A stretch of DNA of 64,000 nt from Fagopyrum homotropicum. Taxonomy: Eukaryota > Streptophyta > Magnoliopsida > Caryophyllales > Polygonaceae. Of the stretch, positions 29,946 through 39,313 are shown in pieces. Positions within the stretch are counted from its first letter, which is position 1. Every line of letters starts with the position of its first letter. A program made the position numbers and the translations under genes. The stretch spans positions 30,806,001-30,870,000 of the forward strand of contig BSWB01000006.1 in NCBI GenBank assembly GCA_033239125.1, read 5' to 3'. The notes beneath the pieces were generated by a model that did no database searches, had not been told where the DNA came from, and was given only the letters and a program-made list of their open reading frames with translations.

Positions 29946-32900
29946 TTACCTTAAGTTAAAAGCTCTTGCGAGTGCTCCAGATTTCTGATGTAGCTGGCTA
30001 AGCTGAAGATGGACATGAGCAATTGATCCTTCTGCACCATATACTTGATTGGTGATCAGGGAATTTACCGTGCCTTGGTTTGCTGCGTTTGCATAGTTGT
30101 TTCCCTCTATCTGATAAATTTGAAAAGGAGTTTGGTAGCTGAATATTATTGACCATCAGAGACCTTCTCTCTTAAGTTTTTGAAAAGTTAGATTAGGTTT
30201 ACCTTCTTATACAGCTCAACATTTTGTTGATGGATAAGGTTACCCTGTGAAATATGTCAGTGAAATGAGCAGCATGTGTTTAGTGATTAAGTTAGTCTGA
30301 AGCAACAAAAGGGAGAGTGAAGACTTATTCAAAAAGAGCTGGGACTGACCTTCTGATTTAGTTCCTGGATCTCATCAATTAAAAGTTGATCCTGTTTAAT
30401 CACGATGTCACATTAGCCAAGTAATCCACATAGCATCATATATGAATGTACCACAATCTATTACAAGTTGTAGTTGTCCCACCTTCTTCATACGGACTCC
30501 TCTTAGACTGTTCTCCAGTTGATTTTCAAGATTTTGCAGTTCGTTAACACTCAATCCAGAGAGCTCCTCGCCCATTATTTTCCTATGATCAAAGTATGAA
30601 ATAAACAACAGGTTTATATTTTGATCATTCTCCTACCTTCCTTTCTGAGATCTCTCTCCCTCCCAAATTTGGATATTCTTTGGTATATGTTCTTTGATAC
30701 TAGACGAGCATGAGGAAGTGGTAAAATTTAAAGTGATAAACAAATTGATCCTATCAAAACTGTTAATATGTTATATCCTTTCATATCCATTTTTTCTGCA
30801 TTGCGGCGACTTACTCTTTATCGAAATTCATGAATCATCTATATAATCATCACTTGAAGCTTCTCTCTATGAACCTTTCATTGCTTTATCTACATCAAAT
30901 CACATTGCCTCTCCTGAATGTCCTCATTTCATATATTCTTTTCCAATAATTGTTTCTGAGTATATATTCATTCTTCGCATGAGCGATTCATAATGGAAGA
31001 TAATTGAAAAGTCAACCAGTAATACCGGTGATTTTGCTGTTGGCTCTGCAGCTGTTGTTGTAACATTGCTGCTTCTCTTTGCCAGAACTATCAAGATCAA
31101 GCACAAACATAATAAAACATTTCTGTTAAGCTCATGGAATGAGTTACATCATGAAGTACCTGGAACTTGTCAAAACTTTTTACTATAATAAATGATAGAT
31201 AGGTTATTTCAGAGCTTTTATTATTCTTTTTCGTGCATAAATTAGTGTAACGTAGAAACTCAAAATTGAAACACCATTGCAATGTCTCTTAGTTGGACAA
31301 AAGTATGCTTTGTGTTGGTTCTCAATATGAAATGTGTAGAACAACATTCTGGATTGAGCCCGTGTTTCATGGTTATTACCATATGCTGTAGGACCTCAAG
31401 GGAATAAAAAGTATGCTTTAGAATCTTTTGCATTATGCGTCTATAATGAACAGAAACCATTATTCTCATAGAGTAGATATCAAAAGTTGGATGCATTACC
31501 AATACTCAGTTGCTCTAGTGGTTGTGGTGCTAGACTCCTTAAGTTTTAGCCCGGAGATACGAGTTCGAATCCTCCTGGTATTGGGAGGGTATCCCCTTAG
31601 ATGGGCCACTACTTTACATACCCTATCCGGTCTTGTTTATTTAGTTGTTTAGCTTATGATGAAAGGATGTTAACACACATCTCTGGCATACAAACTAACA
31701 AATAAGCAGAACAATGATTGACATCGGATATTTGTTACTTGTTATATATAATTCCTTCAGCTTGGTTATACCTCTTGGAATCTGGACTATCTATTTGCAC
31801 TTATTTCATCAGTCCTATGCTCCATCGGGTAATTCTAAGAACATTAGTAACTGCAACATACCTTAATCTCAGAAATTTCATTGACCCGGGCAGGATCTTC
31901 TTCTTTTGCGTTGTCATATCGTTCAATTATGGACTTCATGCTGATTATAAAAATATAAAAAGAGTGTAGTGTAAGCTATGAACATTATGGGCTTAACATA
32001 AGACAATTTTCTCAGTATCAAAAAAATTAATTTGGTTTTATTCAGTATTTATCTAAGAAAACATTTCATCAAAATAAGAAATTGAGATTATAAAATTTAT
32101 CCTTTATGGTTTTAACTTGACAATGTCTTTTTCATGGAAATAGGATGTTGTAGCACGCTCCGAGATTTGAGTGCTACAATCATCTATGGCATGGTCGGTG
32201 GAAACATCTCACTGTTGACATCCTCGAGTGCTTGAATTGTCAGGTAAATTTCTCCTCCCTCAAAATAACATCTGGCCCCTTCTTGATTTCGTTCTCTGCA
32301 AAGTATTAGGAGTTCCTGCTGCATCTTTCACTTGCTATTTCTAGTACATATGCAAGTTATGTATTGTTCCATTTTTCAGCTCATGAATCGTGATATAAAC
32401 GAAATATTTTGGCAAAAGATATACTTTTTTTCGTTATACTGTTTTTTTTACTGGTTGTTCCACCATATCTGCCACTCATTAATCGTGTTTCTTCAGCCTA
32501 GATTTCACTTAGAGTTCTCAAATGGTTTTTGGAAATGCTCCTTATTAGTGTAATAGCTATGGTGTAGTTTCCTCTCATCCTCCCCAGACCCTGTTACGTG
32601 GTGGATTCCGAGGTTAGTTGAAAAATTGAGTTACTGTGGCATGTCCCTCTTTAGTCCGTTGGTTGTCTCCTTTTATTGCAGTACACATAGTAATAACCCT
32701 GTCATTTCTCTTTCGGGGTTAGGGTTGGAGGTGTAGGTTCTATTTCAATCTATCTCAGCTGGGGTATAGAGGAGCTCTAGGCCACAATCTAAGCACTAGA
32801 TTCAGAGATGAGATAATTTGTAGCCATGCTCTCATCATTTGATCCATTCGTTGAAGACCGGATGCAACCTATCTTATAAGGAGATGTAAAACTAAACAAT

Positions 32901-33368
32901 GAATGTCAAATAGGAATCATAGTGAAAAATTTTCTTGACCCACTAACTAGCGTCACTTAAGAATCCTCAAACCACCGCTAGTGTTGTGCTGACCACTTCT
33001 CCCTTGAAGGATGCAATCTAAATAAAAAATGACTAATAGAGCAGTGATTGGCAGCATCACAACTATGTTTATGGTCTAATTTCCATCATTAACTATCATA
33101 TTAATTCATGCTTCAGAGACGATTTAGAGTTTAATCTAAAATGACAGGAAAAAAATCATAACAGCACACAGATTTTAGCAATTAACCTTGAGCTTGCAAA
33201 TTCATAGAGCCTGTCAGTGCTGGAGAAAACAACGACCCCAACCTCTGCATCACAGAGTATAGCCAACTCTTTTGCCTTCTTCAGCAATCCATTCCTGCGC
33301 TTGGAGAAGGTTACTTGCCTGTTTGTCGAATTGTTGATCCTACTAATCACGATCTTCCCCCTTCCCAT
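29946..33368 (-). CDS. AGL17-clade MIKC MADS-box transcription factor
   Basis: Seven coding exons on the minus strand: 33187-33368, 31862-31940, 31026-31087, 30483-30582, 30350-30391, 30203-30244 and 29946-30110. Lengths are 182, 79, 62, 100, 42, 42 and 165 nt, the classic MIKC pattern, all with GT-AG borders, giving 223 residues. The MADS domain (residues 1-60) starts MGRGKIVISRINNS and includes RQVTFSKRRNGLLKKAKELA. The I region is SMKSIIERYDNAKEE. The K domain (about 83-170) has FWQREAAML and GEELSGLSVNELQNLENQLE, and the C-terminal HVHLQLSQL motif follows. These are AGL17/ANR1/AGL21 clade hallmarks. Such nuclear factors bind CArG boxes as dimers and act in root or nutrient responses, flowering or stomata. 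The exact orthologue cannot be fixed. VISRINNSTN departs from the usual VIRRIDNSTS. Confidence 0.92.
31500..31655 (+). mobile_element. tRNA-derived SINE in a MADS-gene intron
   Basis: TAGTGGTTGTGG (31515-31526) resembles a pol III A box and GAGTTCGAATCC (31561-31572) is a close B box, at tRNA-like spacing. The surrounding sequence (CCCGGAGATACGAG, GGGAGGGTATCCCC) resembles plant tRNA-derived SINEs. It does not fold as a normal tRNA gene. It lies in the intron between MADS exons 2 and 3, on the opposite strand. Ends and target duplication are unclear. Confidence 0.6.
31941..33186 (-). other. Large first intron of the MADS gene
   Basis: 1,246 bp between exon 1 (donor GTTAAT) and exon 2 (acceptor TTATAATCAG). 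Large first introns are common in this family and often regulatory. I found no specific element in it. Confidence 0.6.
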
Positions 33369-34084
33369 CTTTAGAGCTCGAATCCGATTATTCCTTCCAA
33401 ATATAGAATCGAGGCAGAAATTAATCAGCAAGAGTATTTATTTCTTGCTAATAGATTAAGGAGGAGAGTAGGGACAAAATAATCCCACATTAAACAGTCA
33501 ATTCAAAATGAAATACCAAGCTAAGCTAAAAGTACAATGAAGCTATAGAATATTGAAAGGGCAAGAACAACTGGGGATAGAGCAAATTTCAACTTACTGT
33601 TTTCAGCATCAAGTTAGGGGAAAGGGAACTCACAATATGTTGTATTGAAATCGGAAGATTGGTCATTCTGGTGGCCTGGATCCTCATAAATGTCTGTAGC
33701 CTATAGGCGGAACAGAGGTTGTTTTTTTTTTAATTTGAATAAACTAGGCCTTTCAGTGGGTGTGGGGTCATTACGAGTATTAAAAATTTTTGCAAGTAAT
33801 TTTGAAACTGAATGTATACATGATTGGAAAAATAGCTTCTTTTCAGCTTAGTTTTAAAATTTATGGTCATACATTTGTCGCTATAATGCGTGAAAAATAG
33901 GATTAAAATTTCTGATATTGGTTACTTTTTTCCCTACCACACCACGGACTCTGAAGCAGATTAATAAAGGGCTCTTTTTAGCCTCGTTTGGTATTAATTA
34001 CGAAAATAAAAAAGGATATAATTTTTTTTTTCCTCATTTGCAAACCCGAGCTAAGCCTGGCTCATGTTTGTTGAAGGTGTTCCT
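33369..34084 (-). promoter_or_regulatory. Upstream region and leader of the MADS gene
   Basis: Sequence 5' of the ATG on the minus strand. The near leader reads through TCGAGCTCTAAAG just before ATG. A leader intron is possible. No TATA box is clear enough to mark. Confidence 0.35.
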
Positions 34085-34310
34085 TATGGTTGCATGCAAT
34101 CCTAATTATAAACTGGAAGTTGTCTACTACAAACGTTTAAGGTAGTTTGAGGTTATTGGAAGTTTAAGGAGGAGATTATTGAGGTTATTGGAAGTTGTCC
34201 CATATGGTTGCATGCAATCTTAATTATAAACTGGAAGTTGTCTACCACAAAAGCTGTGATTTGCACGTTTAAGGCAGTTTAAGGAGGAGATTAGGAGAAT
34301 ATGGGTCCAA
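34085..34310. repeat. Two-copy duplication upstream of the MADS gene
   Basis: Units about 118 bp apart share TATGGTTGCATGCAATC and TAATTATAAACTGGAAG (34085 and 34203), with differing ends. It lies about 0.7 kb upstream of the MADS start codon. Confidence 0.75.
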
Positions 34311-35623
34311 CTTGATTATCTAAGAATTATTGAGGTTATTGGAGGAAAATAAACTTTTGGTTTTTTTTTCCTCATCCCATACAACTTAGATTATTTTGCT
34401 ATGTCCTTAATTATTACTAATAGAAGCTTGATTTCTACCAAGGTCCTCCATGAAACAAGTAGGAAATAGCCATACGTAGGACGGTAGGAGATGGATAGGG
34501 TTTAAGAAAGAAAGGCCGTAAGCCGGGGTTTAGTTGATCGTGCTGTATCGGATTTTGTTAATTGGTCTGCTGGCTTTGATTCATTCGAGTGGTTAATAAA
34601 GCAAATACTATGAAAGGCGTAGTTCTAAATGCAATTGCGAACCACGTGTCAGTAATCACCATGGTGATTGGAAAGCCAAAACAAAAAATATTCTGCAACA
34701 CATAAGGATTGAGGTTACCTAAGAATTCGGTTTGCGTTCTCAAAAGATTTTTAATTCCAGGATTTTATATTTTCTTTTAATTAGGGAATATCTTTTGATG
34801 TCATCTGTCATCTTTATTCTCGTACACTCCGCATGGTGATTTACAAATTGCAAGTTGCAGATGCCAACTTGTCAACCCTCGCCTCGGTATTGTTTTTTAG
34901 TTCGACAAATTAAAATGTATTTTATTACATACATAATAGTTTGGTTATAACTCATCTTTCATTCTTTAGGATCTAGATTTATGTTGTATTTGACTATAAG
35001 TATATTATGATAATATTTTATGTGATATTATTTATGTTTTATTTGTATGTGAATAATGATTTATTGGTTTTAATTCTTAATATTTTAACAGATAATTATA
35101 ACGCTAAAGGGTGAAGGATATCATTCCTTTCCTAGTGGAACAATAAAGGTTAATAGGGGAATAAATGGAGCAGTCATAGTTTTTTCATTTTTGGTATGAG
35201 ATTAGGAGGGATGTCATAGGTTTTTATAGTGGACATGCCTTTTGGCAGATCACGTGAAATCTGAGGTATCACCACTTTGTTTCCTTTCAATAGAATAATA
35301 GTTAACTTTTAATTTTCTTTTGATCCGTCCACACTATTGGCCATCATTTCTCCGAGATCAGGGGGTAGACAATCACAAACCATTGGGCCACGTTCCCGTT
35401 GCTTATTCGCCATACTGCTTCATGTTCTACTATTTCCATCTATTTTTTCTTTCTTCAATTCTGCCGTATCTTTTCTTTTTTAAGCAAAAACAAACCATCC
35501 AAAATAAGACTATACACACGATTACTCGCAGCTTAGACACAAAAGGAGCGGAAACAACAAAACACTGAACACAATTACTAATTATTAAAAGAATAAATTG
35601 CACTACAACATTAATTATCTGTT
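34311..35623. other. Intergenic, no supported gene
   Basis: AT-rich with short frames of no recognisable similarity. Confidence 0.45.
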
Positions 35624-35998
35624 TTGATTTTTAATGGGTTTTCTCTTGTCCTGCTTAGGCGAGTATTCCATATTCTGGTTTTCTTTTGTTTACTCTTCCA
35701 TCAAAATGTTGCAGCATGTAAAAAACTTAACTCTATCGGGGTTGAAGGAGCGGCTTTGAAAATCCCGGTGACAGTTGCATCCTCGTTGGAATCAAATTTC
35801 CCTCTTTATTTAGCAGGTAAGTTACTCACCACCGGCAGATATAACATGAATTTCCTAAAAAATACATTCATGCAGGTGTGGAGCCCTAAATATGGTTTGG
35901 CTATGAGGGACGTAGGTGATGCTATTCTGGTATTCCAATTTTTCATTGAAACAGATATGCAATTTGCCCTAAAAAAATACATTGTTTTCTTAGGATAG
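35624..35998 (+). pseudogene. LINE ORF1 scrap (DUF4283-like)
   Basis: A 124-codon open frame whose second half (from about codon 57) resembles the DUF4283 domain found at the start of plant L1-type LINE ORF1: YLAGKLLTTGRYNM, then VWSPKYGLAMRDVGDAILVFQF. The first half is hydrophobic leader-like sequence probably unrelated to the LINE. The domain is cut off at FALKKY and no RT follows. It differs from the LINE at 38174, so it is an independent fragment. Confidence 0.5.
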
Positions 35999-36581
35999 AT
36001 TTGTATTTTAATAGATAAGAGATGTCAATTGGAGGTTATATGCTGTAACTTTTGCTTGTCGTAGTATATATTAAAACTTGAATTGAATACACTAAGTTAC
36101 AAAATTCCATGAGTTAGTGAATGCTCTTGTCTGTAAAATTTTTGATGACATAACTGGAAATCAAAGAAAAAAGTTAGCACCCTGCATGTTGATAACTTTA
36201 GACAAGCAAACGCTGAAATATCATTGGAATATATATAGTATATATGATTATTTTGTTAGTCTAAAGTTTTGGGGTGAATAGTATTTTGTTTGCACCCCAA
36301 CTAACTTACAATGCAGAATTTGTGGCTGGGAAGTCACAAAAAAATAGAATCTTGAAATATGTTGTTATCCACCTTCTCTAATGTAATTAGAGTCTGCTTC
36401 AGTTACAAACCAATAAATAATCAGGAAGTCGGTTAAGATGTTGAATTATTTGGGTCAACTATCTGAGTCTATGACATTTGGATCTTACCCTGGATGTGTT
36501 GAGTCCCCTGGAGCACCAGAGATTTCTTGTTGTGGTAGGCATAGCCGAAGGCAGACCTCTCCATCTTCTCGGATGCCTACA
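35999..36581. other. Intergenic, no supported gene
   Basis: AT-rich, no repeat ends or open frames of note. Confidence 0.4.
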
Positions 36582-36919
36582 CTTAGTTTTAAAAAGCGTG
36601 AGGCGTGAGGCGCGCGCTCCAGCGAGGTGCAGCGCCTCAAGTGGCTGAAACTGAGACGTTTTTCCATGGGTTCGCAATTGGTCCTCTTTTTTTCTTGTCT
36701 TTCTGGGCCTATTCTTTTCCTTGACTGAAAGATTCTGCGCTTTTTAAACCCTCTTTTTCTTTCTATTCTAACCAAAAGTGCAGCAGCATTGGCCTCTACT
36801 TCTCTGTTTCTCTTCTGCAGCTTATTTATGCTTTCTTCTGGTTCGTTTTGGTACCATTTCTGCAGCATCTTCTTCTCTATATCTCTTCTACACTGTCTTT
36901 TCATGTTTTAAACTATCTA

Positions 36920-37130
36920 GGGCCCGTTTGGTTTGAACTCCGGAATCGGAAACGGAATGGAAACGAATATAGTCTATACGTATAAAGTTTTTGGAATCAT
37001 TCCTTGGGGTTTGAAGTAATTGGAGTAGAATTTGATTATTTTTGATACCCTGTAGGGAAACAAATTGTGGAGAAGCAAGTGCATCTTGCATGAAACCATA
37101 AGGAATGATTCATGAAATTTCAATGAATAA

Positions 37131-37228
<98 letters not shown>

Positions 37229-37274
37229 GAAATTCGTTTTCATTCCGTTTCCGGAGTTGGAACCAAACGGCCCC
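36920..37274. mobile_element. Tourist-like MITE expanded by a (TA)n array
   Basis: Left end GGGCCCGTTTGG and right end CCAAACGGCCCC, with subterminal GGAATCGGAAACGGAATGG mirrored as CATTCCGTTTCCGGAG. Flanks are CTA and TTA, consistent with a decayed 3-bp duplication. Length 355 bp including the microsatellite. Confidence 0.7.
37132..37225. repeat. (TA)n microsatellite, about 47 units
   Basis: 94 bp of uninterrupted TA inside the MITE. It creates a spurious Tyr-Ile repeat reading frame on the minus strand. Confidence 0.95.
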
Positions 37275-37433
37275 TTAATTATCATGAAGAATTTATAGAC
37301 TATTATTTGTCTTTTTTGGTGTTTTTATAAATTTTTTTTACAAAGTATTGTGACTAGCACCTTAAAGCCTGGATACACTATGTTTATACCTAAATCTAGG
37401 TCAGCCGTGCGCCTCGCGCCCTTTAAAACTAAG

Positions 37434-38160
37434 CAGCCTATAAAACTAAGCAGCCTACGTTGTTTTTGGTGACTGAACCTTTTTTGGTTTCATAGTCTTC
37501 CGTTTCTTCATTTACCTAAGACTTTCTTCATGTACCTAAGACACACAACTTATTGTTACAAGTCTTTTAGTTCGGGTTTAATATTGGATGTTTTTGAATT
37601 ATATGAAAGGATTGAAAGCTATATATATATATACCTTTTGAAGCTCTATATTCTCCTGGTCAATGAGCTTTACCTTCTTAATTCTTATATAGCTCAACGA
37701 CACTATCTTGTTGCATGAGATTTGTCTATGATAATAGAAAGAGTCTAGCTACGACATTGCAAAAACTCTTATACACCTGTAAGGAAGGGAACCTTTGAGG
37801 TTGACCTTTCGATGCAACTCTTTTATTTCATCTAGTAGAATTCGGGTATGCAATATTAAGAACCTTCTTTAATTATCCTAATTCTATTAGTTGAGCTGAA
37901 GAGGTAATTGAAGCATGATATCTAGGGGTATGTTTCGAACCTTTTTTCACGAACTCCACCCAAACTCATTTCTAACTGATTCTCTAAGTTCTGCAAACCC
38001 AAACTTATATACACCCCTATATTCTTTACACCCTAATGATAATACAAAAGTTGATGGATATCTATCCATCCCATCGATCACATTTGACAGATGGGGATTA
38101 GATGATTTACCTCCTAAAAGGCATACAAATTTTTTTTTTTTTGCTTGTGTGTCTAAGTAA
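37434..38160. other. Intergenic flank of the LINE
   Basis: Short open frames at 37915-38160 (plus and minus) have no recognisable similarity. This is the sequence into which the LINE inserted. Confidence 0.4.
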
Positions 38161-38173
38161 GTGAGGTCCTGAC
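38161..38173. repeat. LINE target-site duplication, left
   Basis: GTGAGGTCCTGAC, repeated at 54693-54705 right after the poly-A tail. Confidence 0.92.
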
Positions 38174-38188
38174 AGGCATACAAAAGTT

Positions 38189-39313
38189 ATGGGCACAATT
38201 CTCACCAACCGGCCTTTCAATTCTTATGCACTTCAAGCAACTATGAAAGGGGCTTGGCGGTTGAGGAAGGGATTCATCTTTAGGGAACTGAAACAGAATC
38301 TGTTCATCTTTCAATTTGTAACGGTTGCGGACAAGGAAAAGGTTATGCAGGAAGGTCCTTGGCATTTTGACAAATCGCTTCTAGTACTCAAAGAACCAGG
38401 GATTACTCAACCGTCACAAATGAAGTTTACTCATGTTCCTTTCTGGATCAGGATCAGTGATCTTCCAATAGGTATGGCAAATGAGGCACTGGCAAAAGAT
38501 ATTGGGACTCTGATGGGAGGTTATTTAGCACATGATGTTGAGTCTTTTACGATAGTAAGCAGTGAAATACGACTACAGGTTATGGTCGAGGTTCATAAAC
38601 CACTCCGACGGGGAGTTATTCTCACCATCAACAATCAAAAACTTTGGTGTCCAGTTCGGTATGAAAAACTGCCAAACTTTTGTTATGCTTGTGGAAGACT
38701 GGGCCACGTTGAAGGCGAGTGCACTGACGACGAGGCAAAAGCTTTTCAGAATGAGTATGGGGACGAGCTGAGAGCCCCACAGCATCGTGCGACCAAGTAC
38801 AAAAAGGCTATAGAGTGGGGCCATCAGAGCGTATCTGGGGATGGGGAGACTGATTCTCATATTCCCATAAAGTCGAAAGAGGCTGCTACAGGTCGAAGAC
38901 TCAGGAATCTAGCCAGTCTTTTGGAGGAGAGCACTGAAATCGAAGTACAAGGTTTATCGAGGCAGGAAGAGACTAATTTATCAACGGAAATACTTGGTAT
39001 TTCCATTGACAATAACCCTATGGTCATGAGGGGTATACAGGATTCTCTTGGGGCTGATCTACAACGGTCCAAGTCCAACACGGATGCTGAGGGAAGGAAG
39101 GAGATTCCAAAAATGAAATGGAAAAAGACAGCTCGGAGTCCAAGCCTAGGGATTTCCAAGGGGGTAGAACAAGCAGCTAATACTGGAAAAAGGAAGGATA
39201 GAGGAACACCATCCGAAGACTGCAATCAGGAAGAAGGACAAAAGCGGGCTAAGATATCAGTGCCCCAATTATTGGCCGGAGAGACGGAAGAGCTCTCCCG
39301 CCAAGTCCAATGA
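38189..39313 (+). CDS. LINE ORF1, DUF4283 with zinc knuckle
   Basis: 374 codons. A DUF4283-type RNA-binding domain covers about residues 1-120 (ILTNRPFNSYALQATMKGAW, then QEGPWHFDKSLLVLKE). A CCHC knuckle follows, CYACGRLGHVEGEC, at about residues 166-179, with a polar tail. ORF1 proteins of plant L1 elements coat the element RNA. The family normally has extra N-terminal residues, so the start here is probably internal to the original ORF because of 5' truncation. The stop TGA overlaps the ORF2 ATG as ATGA. Confidence 0.85.
   Translation: MGTILTNRPFNSYALQATMKGAWRLRKGFIFRELKQNLFIFQFVTVADKEKVMQEGPWHFDKSLLVLKEPGITQPSQMKFTHVPFWIRISDLPIGMANEALAKDIGTLMGGYLAHDVESFTIVSSEIRLQVMVEVHKPLRRGVILTINNQKLWCPVRYEKLPNFCYACGRLGHVEGECTDDEAKAFQNEYGDELRAPQHRATKYKKAIEWGHQSVSGDGETDSHIPIKSKEAATGRRLRNLASLLEESTEIEVQGLSRQEETNLSTEILGISIDNNPMVMRGIQDSLGADLQRSKSNTDAEGRKEIPKMKWKKTARSPSLGISKGVEQAANTGKRKDRGTPSEDCNQEEGQKRAKISVPQLLAGETEELSRQVQ

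Larger units (their letters stand above)
36582..37433. mobile_element. Non-autonomous TIR element with a MITE inside
   Basis: The left end CTTAGTTTTAAAAAGCG and the right end CTTTAAAACTAAG form inverted termini, and both are followed inward by GC-rich GAGGCGY repeats. A 17-bp tandem duplication (GCAGCCTATAAAACTAA) abuts the right end. A possible GCCTA target duplication would need slightly shifted ends. No transposase. The Tourist-like MITE at 36920-37274 lies inside. Confidence 0.45.

Noticed and set aside
31515..31572. Possible tRNA gene
   Set aside because: A and B boxes are present but no acceptor stem or anticodon arm folds; a SINE explains it better.
32580..32780. Possible second SINE in the first MADS intron
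   Set aside because: Some SINE-like phrases, but no A and B box pair or clear ends.
29946..33368. miR824-type target site in the AGL17-clade gene
   Set aside because: I looked for the known complement in the exons and did not find it; the search was by eye only.
36974..37285. Tyr-Ile repeat protein on the minus strand
   Set aside because: Pure translation of the (TA)n microsatellite.
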